A stretch of DNA of 64,000 nt. Origin: Dyella mobilis (lineage in GTDB: Bacteria > Pseudomonadota > Gammaproteobacteria > Xanthomonadales > Rhodanobacteraceae). Every line of letters starts with the position of its first letter. The stretch's first letter is position 1. Shown here in pieces: positions 8,217 to 16,932 of the stretch. The stretch lies in the NCBI RefSeq assembly GCF_016904945.1, contig NZ_JADIKF010000040.1:1278953-1342952 (forward strand), in the 5' to 3' direction. The notes below the pieces were generated by a model. It saw nothing but the letters and a program-made list of their open reading frames with translations, was not told the DNA's origin and searched no databases. The position numbers were made by a program, and so were the translations under genes.

Positions 8217-9992
8217 ATGACGCTCTACAAGGCACCGCTCGACGACCAGCGCTTTGCCCTTTTCGATGTACTCGGCGCCGAAGCCGTGCTGACCCAGTTG
8301 CAGGGCGGCGAAGGACACACCCGCGACCTGCTCGACGCAGTGCTGGAAGAAGCCGGCAAGCTGAGCGAACAGGTGCTGGCGCCTACCAACGCGCCGGGCG
8401 ATGAAGAAGGCTGCCGCTTCGACAAGGCCGCCCGTGCGGTGACCACGCCAAAAGGCTTCAAGGAAGCCTTCCGCGCGTTCTCCGAAGGCGGCTGGGCCGG
8501 TCTCACCATGGCGGAGGAATTCGGCGGCCAGGCGCTGCCGTCGGTGATGGGCATCGCCACCTCCGAAATGTTCCAGTCGGGCAACCTGTCGTGGAGCCTT
8601 TATCCGCTGCTCTCCGAGGGCGCCTGCCACGCCCTGGAACTGCACGGCACGGACGATCAGCGGCACACCTACCTCAAGCCCATCGTGGCCGGCCAGTGGA
8701 CCGGCACCATGTGCCTGACCGAACCGCAGGCCGGCTCGGACCTGGGCCTGCTCAAGACGCGTGCAGAACCCGGCGCGAATGGCAGCTACAAGATCAGCGG
8801 CACCAAGATCTTCATCAGCGCCGGCGATCACGACCTGGCCGAGAACATCATTCACCTGGTGCTGGCGCGCCTGCCCGACGCTCCAGCCGGCAGCCGCGGC
8901 ATCTCCATGTTCATCGTGCCCAAGTTCAAGGTGAACGCGGATGGTTCGCTGGGCGAGCGCAACAATGCTTATCCGGGTGCGATCGAGCACAAGATGGGCA
9001 TACGCGGCTCGGCCACCTGCGTGATGAATTTCGATGAAGCCGAAGGTGTTCTGATCGGCCAGCCGCACAAGGGCCTGGCAGCGATGTTCACCATGATGAA
9101 TGCCGCTCGCCTGTCGGTGGGACTGCAAGGTCTGGCGCTGTCCGAGCGCGCGCTGCAAAACAGCCTCAACTATGCGCGCGAGCGCCTGCAGTCGCGCTCG
9201 CTGTCCGGTCCGAAATTCCCGGACAAGCCGGCCGACAATCTGCTGGTGCAGCCGGACGTACGCCGCATGCTGCTGACTCAGCGCGCTTTCGTGGAAGGTT
9301 CGCGCGCCTTGATCATGTACGCCGCATTACAGACCGACATCGAGGCACGCGGCACCGACGAAGCCTCGCGCCAGAAGGCCGGCGAACTGCTCGCCTTCCT
9401 GATCCCGATCGCCAAGGGCGTGGTGACCGAACTGGCCCAGGAGTGCACCAAGGAAGCACTGCAGATCTACGGCGGCCACGGTTTCATCGTGGAAAACGGC
9501 GTGGAGCAGTTCGTGCGCGACGCCCGCATCATCACGCTGTATGAAGGCACCACCGGCATCCAGGCGGCCGACCTGCTCGGCCGCAAGATTCTCCAGCTCA
9601 AGGGTGTGGGCCTGCAGCATTTCCTCGGCGAGATCGGCGCCTTCTGCAAGCAGCACGCGGCGGACGAAGCACTGCGTCCGTATGTCGGCCAGCTCGGCGC
9701 ACTCGCCAAAGAGTGGGGCGAGCTGACGCTCAAGCTCGCACAGCGCGTCCAGAGCAATCCGGAAGAGCTGGGTGCTGCCGCCAACGACTACCTCTACTAC
9801 AGCGGCTACATCACCCTCGCCTATTTCTGGGCGAAGGCGGTGGCCGCCGCAGAAAAGAGTGCGCAGCAGGCTGGGTTCAAGCAGGCCAAACGCGACACCG
9901 CCGCGTTCTACTTCGCACGCATCCTGCCGCGCATTCACTTGCACAAGGCAGCGATCGAAGCGGGCGTGGAGACTTTGCCGGCGATTGCGTAA
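8217..9992 (+). CDS. Acyl-CoA dehydrogenase (large, with C-terminal extension)
   Basis: A 591-residue FAD enzyme that introduces the alpha-beta double bond in acyl-CoAs. The FAD-binding segment MCLTEPQAGSDLG (about 163-175) and KIFISAGDHD (about 195-204) are visible. The catalytic base is expected in LYEGTTGIQAADLLGRKI (Glu near 443), and QIYGGHGF precedes it. The length, about 200 residues beyond the short-chain family, fits the 590-600 residue subfamily with an extra helical C-terminal domain (related to DmdC/FadE-like enzymes), so long-chain or unusual acyl-CoAs are the likely substrate. It follows the lipoprotein gene and ends in a strong terminator. Regulation by fatty acids through the PsrA-like box upstream is inferred. 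Confidence 0.9.
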   Translation: MTLYKAPLDDQRFALFDVLGAEAVLTQLQGGEGHTRDLLDAVLEEAGKLSEQVLAPTNAPGDEEGCRFDKAARAVTTPKGFKEAFRAFSEGGWAGLTMAEEFGGQALPSVMGIATSEMFQSGNLSWSLYPLLSEGACHALELHGTDDQRHTYLKPIVAGQWTGTMCLTEPQAGSDLGLLKTRAEPGANGSYKISGTKIFISAGDHDLAENIIHLVLARLPDAPAGSRGISMFIVPKFKVNADGSLGERNNAYPGAIEHKMGIRGSATCVMNFDEAEGVLIGQPHKGLAAMFTMMNAARLSVGLQGLALSERALQNSLNYARERLQSRSLSGPKFPDKPADNLLVQPDVRRMLLTQRAFVEGSRALIMYAALQTDIEARGTDEASRQKAGELLAFLIPIAKGVVTELAQECTKEALQIYGGHGFIVENGVEQFVRDARIITLYEGTTGIQAADLLGRKILQLKGVGLQHFLGEIGAFCKQHAADEALRPYVGQLGALAKEWGELTLKLAQRVQSNPEELGAAANDYLYYSGYITLAYFWAKAVAAAEKSAQQAGFKQAKRDTAAFYFARILPRIHLHKAAIEAGVETLPAIA

Positions 9993-10008
9993 GCGGTCAC
10001 TTGCACGG

Positions 10009-10040
10009 CAAAAAACGCCCGGCCAATCCGGGCGTTTTTT
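10009..10040 (+). terminator. Rho-independent terminator
   Basis: AAAAACGCCCGG-CCAAT-CCGGGCGTTTTTT forms a 12-bp stem with an A-tract before and a T-tract after, 19 bp past the acyl-CoA dehydrogenase stop. Confidence 0.9.
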
Positions 10041-10128
10041 GTGCGCCCAAGAGACACTCTTTTTATCTGACGGCGACATCTTGCCCCGTCATCATTGACC
10101 AGCTTCGCTGTTGTGAAGCGCATCAGCT

Positions 10129-10151
10129 CCCTCTCCCTGGAGGGGAGAGGG
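10129..10151. repeat. Intergenic palindrome CCCTCTCCC/GGGAGAGGG
   Basis: Nine-base arms with a 5-base loop. There is no T-tract. A sequence of similar type (CTCTCCTCCGGGGAGA) lies at 18736-18755, and the same arms are used in the terminator at 37862, so this looks like a dispersed REP-like motif. Confidence 0.5.
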
Positions 10152-10306
10152 GACTGTCCATCGCTCCGTAGGAGCGTGAACGCGTCACCAACCACTCACA
10201 GGAATTGGAAATTTCCCCGGAACCCAGTAGGCCTTTCGGCACTCCCACGTGCCCGATCGATGATTTAAAGGCTAGGCTAGGGATGCATATCCACCGGGGA
10301 GTCACC

Positions 10307-12283
10307 ATGATGTCGAATCGTGTCGCGATGACGTTGCGCGCATTCAAGCCCGCAACGCTTGCCCTGCTGCTCAGCCTGAGCGGTGCCGCACTAGCCACCG
10401 ACGGGGCACCGCCACCGCAATACCCCAACTACCCCAGCGAAACCCCCGCGCAGTTCACGCCGGTCACCAGCAGCTACGACTACGTCGAGCGCGACGTAAT
10501 GATTCCGATGCGCGACGGCGTGAAGCTCTACACGGTGATCCTGATTCCCAAGGGCGTCACCCACGCAGGCATGGTGCTGACGCGCACGCCCTATAGCGCG
10601 AAAGAATTGACCCATCACGTCATGAGCGGCCATCTCGGCCCGATGCTGGAAGGCTACGACAACGCCACCGACGTGATCGTGGAGGATCATTACATCCGCG
10701 TGATCCAGGATATCCGCGGCAAATACGGCTCCGAAGGCGATTACGTGATGAACCGGCCGATTCACGGCCCGCTCAATCCCACGCCGGTCGACGATGCCAC
10801 CGATACCTACGACACCATCGACTGGCTGGTGAAAAACGTTTCCGAGTCGAACGGCAAGGTCGGCACCATCGGCATTTCCTATGACGGCTTCGAGCCGCTG
10901 ATGTCCATGATCCATCCGCATCCGGCGTTGAAAGTCGCCGTGCCGATGAACCCGATGGTGGACGGCTGGATGGGCGACGACTGGTTCCACCACGGCGCGT
11001 TCCGCCAGCAGAACATGTCTTACATCTATGAGCAGAGCGCCAGCCGCGACAACTCCTACAAGTGGTGGACCAGCTATCACGACGAATACGACCTGTTCAT
11101 GCACTACGTCTCCGCCGGCGAACTGGGCCGCGCGTACGGCATGGAACAGCTCGGCTTCTGGAACAAGATGCTGGCGCATCCCGCCTACGACTCGTTCTGG
11201 AGCGAGCAGGCGGTGGACAAGGTGCTGGCCGCGCAGCCGCTGAAAGTGCCCACGATGCTGGTGCACAGCCTGTGGGACCAGGAAGACATCTACGGCGCGC
11301 TGGCCGTGTACCGCGCGATCAAGCCCAAGGACACCAGTGGCAACATGGTGAAACTGGTGATGGGGCCGTGGCATCACGGTCAGGAGATCGAAGACGCCAG
11401 TTCGCTCGGCGCGATCCAGTTCGGCAGCGATACCGGCAAATATTTTCGCGAGCACATTCTGCGGCCGTATCTTGCGCAGTATCTGAAGGATGGCGCGCCC
11501 AAGGCCGACCTCGCACCGGTCACCGCCTACCAGACCGGCACCAACCAGTGGCAACGCCTGGACCATTGGCCGCTCGCCTGCGAACAGGGTTGCGCCAGCA
11601 AAAGCCGTCCGCTTTATCTCGAAGCCGACAACAAGCTCGGTTTCAGCGCGCCCGGTGCCGGTGCGGGTTTCGACGAATACGTCTCCGATCCCGCGCATCC
11701 GGTACCGTTCCGCGCTCGCCCGATCCAGCCCATGGGTTACGACAACGGCCTCACCTGGTCGGAGTGGCTGGTGGACGATCAACGCGAGGCGTCAGGCCGT
11801 ACCGATGTGGTGACCTATGTTTCTGACGTACTGACCCAACCGCTGACCATTGCCGGCGCACCGATCGTGCACCTGGTGGCATCGACCAGCGGCACCGACA
11901 GCGACTGGGTGGTGAAACTGATCGACGTCTATCCGGACCAGGTGGCAGAACAACCCGAGATGGGCGGCTATCAGCTCGCCGTGGCGATGGATATTTTCCG
12001 CGGCCGTTATCGCGAAGGCTACGACAACCCCAAACCGCTCGCCGCCAATCAGCCGCTGACCTATCGCTTCGATCTGCCCAATGCCAATCACGTCTTTCTG
12101 CCCGGGCATCGCGTGATGGTGCAGGTGCAATCGAGCTGGTTCCCGCTCTACGACCGCAATCCGCAAACCTTCGTGCCGAACATCTTCTGGGCCAAGCCGG
12201 CCGATTACAAAAAGGCGACGCAGCGCATTTATCACTCGGCGGACGAGGCCAGCTATATCTCGCTGCCGGTGATCGGCGACTGA
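10307..12283 (+). CDS. Secreted CocE/NonD-type alpha-amino acid ester hydrolase
   Basis: A 658-residue alpha/beta hydrolase of the X-Pro dipeptidyl peptidase S15/CocE superfamily, closest in layout to alpha-amino acid ester hydrolases. Residues 1-30 are a signal peptide (SLSGAALA), so it acts in the periplasm or outside. The nucleophile is Ser191 in GTIGISYDG, the acid is probably Asp324 in HSLWDQED, and the base His356 or 357 in GPWHHGQ. The C-terminal part (about 480-655) is the jelly-roll domain of this family. I start at ATG 10307, preceded by GGGGAG and followed by a second ATG; the frame upstream lacks homology. Flanked by terminators on both sides, so monocistronic. Substrate (amino acid ester, acylated ester or peptide) cannot be fixed from sequence. 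Confidence 0.85.
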   Translation: MMSNRVAMTLRAFKPATLALLLSLSGAALATDGAPPPQYPNYPSETPAQFTPVTSSYDYVERDVMIPMRDGVKLYTVILIPKGVTHAGMVLTRTPYSAKELTHHVMSGHLGPMLEGYDNATDVIVEDHYIRVIQDIRGKYGSEGDYVMNRPIHGPLNPTPVDDATDTYDTIDWLVKNVSESNGKVGTIGISYDGFEPLMSMIHPHPALKVAVPMNPMVDGWMGDDWFHHGAFRQQNMSYIYEQSASRDNSYKWWTSYHDEYDLFMHYVSAGELGRAYGMEQLGFWNKMLAHPAYDSFWSEQAVDKVLAAQPLKVPTMLVHSLWDQEDIYGALAVYRAIKPKDTSGNMVKLVMGPWHHGQEIEDASSLGAIQFGSDTGKYFREHILRPYLAQYLKDGAPKADLAPVTAYQTGTNQWQRLDHWPLACEQGCASKSRPLYLEADNKLGFSAPGAGAGFDEYVSDPAHPVPFRARPIQPMGYDNGLTWSEWLVDDQREASGRTDVVTYVSDVLTQPLTIAGAPIVHLVASTSGTDSDWVVKLIDVYPDQVAEQPEMGGYQLAVAMDIFRGRYREGYDNPKPLAANQPLTYRFDLPNANHVFLPGHRVMVQVQSSWFPLYDRNPQTFVPNIFWAKPADYKKATQRIYHSADEASYISLPVIGD

Positions 12284-12286
12284 TGC

Positions 12287-12320
12287 GATGCCCTGCCCCT
12301 GTACCCAGGGGCAGGGCATC
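12287..12320 (+). terminator. Long perfect hairpin after the hydrolase gene
   Basis: GATGCCCTGCCCCT and its exact complement flank the loop GTACCC (14-bp stem). It starts 3 bp after the stop codon and is followed by CACGCTTTTGG, a weak T-tract, so it probably ends transcription or protects the 3' end. Confidence 0.7.
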
Positions 12321-12402
12321 CACGCTTTTGGTACTTCCACCTGCGCCGTCTTGGGTGTAGAACCGAAGCCATCCGTTCCCGTTCTTACTGACCGGCCGAC
12401 GC

Positions 12403-12876
12403 ATGAGCGACAACAATTTTCACATCCGCCTGGCCGAGGATGACGACGACTTCATCCTCGGTCTGGTTCCCCGATTCGTCGACTTCACTTTGCCTGCCTG
12501 GCGCAAGCGGCACGAATGCATCGAAGGCATCCGCAAGGACCTCGGTCGCCATCTGGACGAACAGCCCTCCAACAGCTATGTATTCGTCGCCGAAAACGGC
12601 GCAGGCGAGCGCGTGGGCTTCGTGCATCTGCAGAAAACCCAGGACTATTTCACCAGCCGCGCCAACTGCCACATCTCCGATCTCGCCGTGGTACCGCGCC
12701 ACGAAGGTCAGGGTGTGGGCAAGGCGCTGATCGCACACGCCGAAACGTGGGCGCGCGAGCACCAATGCCAACTGGTGACGCTTGCGGTGTTTCCGGGCAA
12801 CGAGCGCGCACGGGCACTGTATGAGGCGGCGGGATACAGCGTGGATCTGATGCGGCTGGCCAAGCCGACGCATTGA
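12403..12876 (+). CDS. GNAT-family N-acetyltransferase
   Basis: A 157-residue acetyl-CoA-dependent acetyltransferase. The acetyl-CoA binding motif A is clear: LAVVPRHEGQGVGKALIAHAE (about 103-123), with the R/Q-x-x-G-x-G/A signature realised as HEGQGVGKAL. Motif B follows (LVTLAVFPGNERARALYEAAGY), typical of RimI-like members that modify small molecules or protein N-termini. No signal peptide; cytoplasmic. It stands alone between the hydrolase and the amine oxidase. The substrate is unknown. Confidence 0.85.
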   Translation: MSDNNFHIRLAEDDDDFILGLVPRFVDFTLPAWRKRHECIEGIRKDLGRHLDEQPSNSYVFVAENGAGERVGFVHLQKTQDYFTSRANCHISDLAVVPRHEGQGVGKALIAHAETWAREHQCQLVTLAVFPGNERARALYEAAGYSVDLMRLAKPTH

Positions 12877-12982
12877 ATTCCCATCCGGTGGAATGGATTC
12901 AATGCGGCAGCCATGTCTTATGTCACTGTTGTAGCGCCCCCGAATGCGATGTGCTGATCGCTTGAGTCGGGAAGGGGCAATC

Positions 12983-14590
12983 ATGCAAGAGGAAGGACCA
13001 CGATCGTCGATGACGCGCCGCGATCTGTTGCGTGTCATCGGCCTGAGTGCGGGCGGTGCCGCCATGTACCAGGCCATGAGCAGCCTGGGCCTGGCCGCCG
13101 AATCGCCCTACAAAGGCACGCCGAAATTGCAGGGCGCGCCGCACGGCGCTTCGGTATTGATACTCGGTGCCGGGCTGGCCGGCATGGTTGCCGCCTATGA
13201 ATTGCGCCAGGCCGGTTACCGGGTGCAATTGCTGGAATACAACCCGCGCCCGGGCGGACGCAACTGGACCCTGCGCGGCGGCGACACCTATACCGAAATG
13301 GGCGGCTACACCCAGCACTGCCGGTTCGATCGCGGCTTGTACTTCAACCCGGGGCCGTGGCGCATTCCTTACCACCACCGCGGTCTGCTCGATTACTGCA
13401 AGAAACTCGGCGTGCCGCTCGAACCCTTCGTGCAGATCAACCACAACGCCTATTTGCACGGCGCCAAAGCCTTCGGCGGAAAACCTCAACGCTATCGCGC
13501 CATCAACGCGGACTACCGCGGCCACGTGGCGGAATTGCTGGCCAAGGCGACGCAGCAAGGCAAGCTGGATGCGCAGGTCAGCAAAGACGATCAGGCGCAA
13601 CTGTTGGAATCGCTGCGCGGCTGGGGCGCGCTCGACGACAAATACGCCTACGCGAAGGGGCCCGATGTCAGCAACCGGCGCGGCTATGACAAGCCGCCTG
13701 GTGGCGGACTGTCCGCACGACCGATCGATTCGCAACCGCTGCAACTGCACGACGTGCTGGATTCGCGCCTGTGGCGCAGCCTCACCGAAGGCGAAATCTA
13801 CGAATTCCAGACCACGCTGTTTCAGCCCGTAGGCGGCATGGGACGCATCGGCGAGGCATTCGGCCGCGAGCTGAAGGGACTGATTCATTACAACGCCAAG
13901 GTCACGGCCATCCAGCAGGACGAGCGCGGCGTCACGGCCAGTTACGTGGACGCGCGACATCCCGGCGCCGTGCGGCAAGCACGTGCGGACTGGTGCATCT
14001 GCACCATTCCGTTATCCATTCTCAGCCAGATCCCGATCAACGTCGGTGCACCGATGGCCGCCGCGATCGGTGCCGTGCCCTATGCAGCCACCGTAAAAGT
14101 CGGCCTGCAATTCAAGCGCCGCTTCTGGGAGGAAGACGAAGACATCTACGGCGGACTCACCGCCACCGACCTGCCGATCAACACCATCAGCTATCCCAGC
14201 AACGACTTCAACAGCCGCGGCAAAGGCGTACTGCTCGGCGCCTATATCTGGGGCCTGGACGCCTACGAATTCACCGCCATGTCGCCGGACGAACGCATCC
14301 GCCGCGCGGTGGAATACGGCAGCCAGATCCATCCGCAATACAAAACGGAATTCGACAACGGCGTGGCCGTGGCCTGGCATCGCTCGCCGTTCACCATGGG
14401 ATGTTTCGCCTCCTGGTCGGAAGCATTGCGTGCAAAGCATTACGACAACTTGTGCCAGATCGACAGACGCATCGCGCTGGCCGGCGAACACGTGTCGTAT
14501 TTGCCCGCATGGCAGGAAGGAGCGGTGACGTCCGCGCTGGATGCGGTGGAGCGCTTGCATCAACGCGTGATGGCGGGAGTTGCGGGATGA
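12983..14590 (+). CDS. Tat-exported flavin amine oxidase
   Basis: A 535-residue FAD amine oxidase. A twin-arginine signal (TRRDLLRVIGLSAGG, RR at 12-13) precedes the Rossmann motif VLILGAGLAGMVAAYELRQAG (about 56-76) and the PRPGGR that completes FAD binding. The C-terminal part has LAGEHVSYLPAWQEGAVTSAL (about 499-519), the second FAD contact of monoamine oxidases. It would oxidise a primary amine or amino acid in the periplasm with an aldehyde, ammonia and peroxide or reduced carrier as products. ATG 12983 is chosen over the upstream in-frame codon because GGAAGGGGCAA precedes it and the Tat motif then sits correctly. A cytochrome c gene follows in the same direction, suggesting electron transfer to it rather than to oxygen. 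Substrate not inferable. Confidence 0.85.
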   Translation: MQEEGPRSSMTRRDLLRVIGLSAGGAAMYQAMSSLGLAAESPYKGTPKLQGAPHGASVLILGAGLAGMVAAYELRQAGYRVQLLEYNPRPGGRNWTLRGGDTYTEMGGYTQHCRFDRGLYFNPGPWRIPYHHRGLLDYCKKLGVPLEPFVQINHNAYLHGAKAFGGKPQRYRAINADYRGHVAELLAKATQQGKLDAQVSKDDQAQLLESLRGWGALDDKYAYAKGPDVSNRRGYDKPPGGGLSARPIDSQPLQLHDVLDSRLWRSLTEGEIYEFQTTLFQPVGGMGRIGEAFGRELKGLIHYNAKVTAIQQDERGVTASYVDARHPGAVRQARADWCICTIPLSILSQIPINVGAPMAAAIGAVPYAATVKVGLQFKRRFWEEDEDIYGGLTATDLPINTISYPSNDFNSRGKGVLLGAYIWGLDAYEFTAMSPDERIRRAVEYGSQIHPQYKTEFDNGVAVAWHRSPFTMGCFASWSEALRAKHYDNLCQIDRRIALAGEHVSYLPAWQEGAVTSALDAVERLHQRVMAGVAG

Positions 14591-14658
14591 ATTTTTTGCC
14601 GCGCAGCCGATTGCCGCAACCTGCCCGTTCGCATGCTTGCAGGAGGAGCCGATGCTCA

Positions 14659-15126
14659 ATGAAGCGCTTCCTCGCCATGCTCGCCGGTGTGATCAGCATC
14701 GGCGCGGGATGCGCCACGACCGCCCGCGCCCAGTCCTCCGACAACGCTCTCTACACGCCCGCCACCCTCAAGGCGGCCAACGGCGAGCAAATCTTCCACA
14801 GCATCTGCCAGGGATGCCACATGCCGGATGCGAAAGGCTCGACGGGCGCCGGCACCTATCCGGCACTCGCCGGCGACCCCAGGCTGGCTTCGCCGCAATA
14901 CGTGGCCGCAGTGGTTCTGTTCGGTCGCCACGACATGCCCTCGTTCGAGAGCAAGCCGGAAACGCCGCACCATTTCTTCCAGGACGCCCAGCTCAGCGAT
15001 GCGCAGATCGCCGAGGTCATCCACTACGTACGCACGCATTTTGGCAATCATTACGGCGACGACATCAGCGCTGCCGAGGTGGCAGCGATGCATCCGCAGG
15101 ACAAGGCGTCCAAACCCGGAACGTAG
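14659..15126 (+). CDS. Periplasmic monohaem cytochrome c
   Basis: A 155-residue class I cytochrome c. Residues 1-24 are a signal peptide (ATTARA before QSS), the haem-binding motif CQGCH is at 50-54, and Met93 in HDMPSFESK is the likely distal haem ligand. The remaining helices (AQIAEVIHYVRTHFGNHYGD) match the small cytochromes that accept electrons from periplasmic dehydrogenases. It lies 68 bp after the amine oxidase and is preceded by AGGAGG at 14641. I infer that the pair forms one redox module. The much longer open frame upstream (from 13771) overlaps the amine oxidase and is not the start. Confidence 0.85.
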   Translation: MKRFLAMLAGVISIGAGCATTARAQSSDNALYTPATLKAANGEQIFHSICQGCHMPDAKGSTGAGTYPALAGDPRLASPQYVAAVVLFGRHDMPSFESKPETPHHFFQDAQLSDAQIAEVIHYVRTHFGNHYGDDISAAEVAAMHPQDKASKPGT

Positions 15127-15169
15127 ACGGCGAGCAGCGACGATACGCAGGCATCCGTCGCCGCAGGAC

Positions 15170-15200
15170 AAAAAAAGCCGCCCCAACGGGCGGCTTTTTT
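15170..15200. terminator. Bidirectional terminator
   Basis: AAAAAAAGCCGCCC-CAAC-GGGCGGCTTTTTT lies between the cytochrome c and SapC genes, which converge. A- and T-tracts on both sides serve both strands. Confidence 0.9.
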
Positions 15201-15219
15201 CCGATCGCTGCAAAAGCGA

Positions 15220-15981
15220 TCAGTTCTTGGTCGTGTTGCCCGCTTCGGCGTCTTCGCGCTTGGCCAGACGCTCACTGACGCGGTCGATGTTCTGCAGCGA
15301 CAGCAGATGGGCAAAGATCCAGCCCATGGTGCCGTCCAGCAGGAAGCGATGCGCGGTCTCGGCGTCGAGGTTGCGCAACTTTTCCTCGCTGACCACGAAC
15401 AGGCCATTGAGGTTCAGAGCGTTGCCGTTGCGCTGCAGCTGGATGTTGCGGGCTTCGAGCAGGTCGTGCTTGACCAGGTCTTCCACGAACTGGCGGGTAC
15501 GGGCCACGTGCTGCTGGAATTCGCCGAGGAAGCTGACGGCGTTCTTCAGGATGTCCGAATCGGTACCGTCTTCCTTGAACAGGCGCTCGCCTTCGGTGTT
15601 GCTGAAACCTTCGTAGCCTTCGTCGAGGAAGACGGTGAAATCGTCGCCTTCCATGCCCTTGGGCTTTTCGGCCAACACGAACGGATAGCGACGCACGAAC
15701 GCCGGAACGTAAACACCACGCTCCCAATAGCCGTCGTTGTCCAGGAACAGGTTCTCGCTCTGGCGCAGACCCAGCAGCGCCATCGGACCGACGTTGGACA
15801 CGTCAGCGCCGGCGAACAGGATCGGGATATCGCGGGCGGCGATGGGAAACTCGGTGCACGTCAGCGGCACAGAGTGCGCGCCGTGTGCGAACTTGAGGTT
15901 CTGCACGCCCTTGATGCGCAGGTCCTTGTGTGCATTGCGATTGAGCGGAACCGGACGCTCGTAGAAAAGTACTTCAGCCAC
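15220..15981 (-). CDS. SapC-family protein (Pfam SapC)
   Basis: A 253-residue protein matching the SapC family named after a Campylobacter S-layer locus, not the SapC permease of antimicrobial-peptide ABC transporters. Recognisable segments are EVLFYERPVPLNR at the start, FPIAARDIPILF (about 45-56), YVPAFVRRYPFVLAE (about 90-104) and GWIFAHLLSLQNI near the C-terminus. No signal peptide or membrane helix is evident. The biochemical role of the family is not established; it is frequent beside TonB-dependent receptors and oxidases, but here it stands alone with its own terminator. High confidence as a gene, low as to function. Confidence 0.8.
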   Translation of the reverse strand: MAEVLFYERPVPLNRNAHKDLRIKGVQNLKFAHGAHSVPLTCTEFPIAARDIPILFAGADVSNVGPMALLGLRQSENLFLDNDGYWERGVYVPAFVRRYPFVLAEKPKGMEGDDFTVFLDEGYEGFSNTEGERLFKEDGTDSDILKNAVSFLGEFQQHVARTRQFVEDLVKHDLLEARNIQLQRNGNALNLNGLFVVSEEKLRNLDAETAHRFLLDGTMGWIFAHLLSLQNIDRVSERLAKREDAEAGNTTKN

Positions 15982-16238
15982 GTTGCTTTCCTCTGCCCCG
16001 CCGTGCCGGGGTCGCCACCCAGGCTTCCCCTCCCAAACCCGGCGTCGGGTCTACAGATGAATAGTCACTATATCAGCGCCGGGTTCCCGGGGGGAATCGG
16101 CCAAAACCTGATCTTTTTGACAGGTAAGGGCTGGATTTTGCATGCGTTTTGCAATCAAGTTGGTCTATGCTGCGGTCAAACCGAGCACCGTTGCATGGAT
16201 GGGCGCTCCTTTCGCTACCTAGGTGAAGGACGGAACGC

Positions 16239-16838
16239 ATGCTGATGGAAGTGCCAAAGCTGGCCGATCTCAACTCGACCCGCGTGCTGTCGCTGGACGC
16301 CGCCGGCAGGATCCTCGACTGGATCAGTTGGCAGGATGCCGTATGCCTCTACGTGAGGGAGGCCGTGGCCTGGACCCTGGGCGACCCCTGCCTCACCGTG
16401 CACGGCGGCCACAATCGCGACCTGGGCCGGCAGAGCCAGATCCAGTTGCACCCTATCGTGGCCAGTACCGGCCATTGCCGCGACCATGCCATCGACCCCG
16501 CCCCCGCCCTCACCAACAGCGCCCTTTTCGGGCGCGATCGTTATCTGTGCATGTATTGCGGCGAGCGCTTCAGCCGGGGCGAGCTGACCCGCGACCACGT
16601 GCTGCCGATTTCCAAGCACGGCCGCGACGACTGGGAAAACGTGGTCAGCGCCTGCCTTGCCTGCAACCTGAGGAAGGCCAACCGCACCCCGCAGGAGGCC
16701 CACATGCCGTTGCTGGCCGTGCCATACCGGCCGAGCTGGGTGGAGCACCTGATCCTTTCCAATCGCAATATCCTGGCCGACCAGATGGAGTTCCTGGTCA
16801 GCCACCTGCCTCGGCACCGGCGCGAAGCCCTGGCGTAA
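16239..16838 (+). CDS. HNH endonuclease-domain protein
   Basis: A 199-residue protein with a C-terminal HNH domain: CMYC (Cys104, Cys107) and CLAC (Cys139, Cys142) form a structural zinc site around RDHVLP (His120) and WENVVS (Asn134), which supply the metal-binding active site. The N-terminal 90 residues (MLMEVPKLADL...GRILDWISWQDAV) are shared by a family of chromosomally encoded, stand-alone HNH proteins rather than toxins, phage terminase-linked or intron-encoded enzymes. No immunity gene, intron or restriction partner is nearby. Probably a conserved housekeeping nuclease of unknown substrate. Confidence 0.8.
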   Translation: MLMEVPKLADLNSTRVLSLDAAGRILDWISWQDAVCLYVREAVAWTLGDPCLTVHGGHNRDLGRQSQIQLHPIVASTGHCRDHAIDPAPALTNSALFGRDRYLCMYCGERFSRGELTRDHVLPISKHGRDDWENVVSACLACNLRKANRTPQEAHMPLLAVPYRPSWVEHLILSNRNILADQMEFLVSHLPRHRREALA

Positions 16839-16870
16839 GGCCGTCGCGCCAAGCTGAGTGGCGCTTGACC

Positions 16871-16897
16871 GGAACCCCGGGGCGGCCCCGGGTTCCC
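16871..16897. terminator. GC-rich hairpin between HNH and dxs genes
   Basis: GGAACCCCGGGG-CGG-CCCCGGGTTCC, an almost perfect stem (one base bulged) followed by CTTG rather than a T-tract. It could be a weak terminator for the HNH gene or a dispersed palindrome. Confidence 0.45.
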
Positions 16898-16932
16898 TTG
16901 CCCCGCCCTAACGCAGGGTTAACAATACGCCG

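Larger units (their letters stand above)
9993..10306. other. Intergenic region
   Basis: This 314-bp gap holds the terminator at 10009-10040, a GC-rich palindrome at 10129-10151 (CCCTCTCCC-loop-GGGAGAGGG, a common intergenic repeat type) and the promoter of the CocE-type hydrolase. No gene is seen. Confidence 0.6.

Noticed and set aside
10391..11782. A 463-codon minus-strand frame
   Set aside because: Antisense to the CocE-type hydrolase with intact catalytic triad.
15220..15981. SapC as a subunit of an antimicrobial-peptide ABC transporter
   Set aside because: The sequence matches the soluble SapC family named after the S-layer locus and has no membrane helices.
16239..16838. HNH protein as a toxin or restriction enzyme
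   Set aside because: No toxin delivery domain, immunity gene or methylase nearby; it looks like a stand-alone conserved nuclease.
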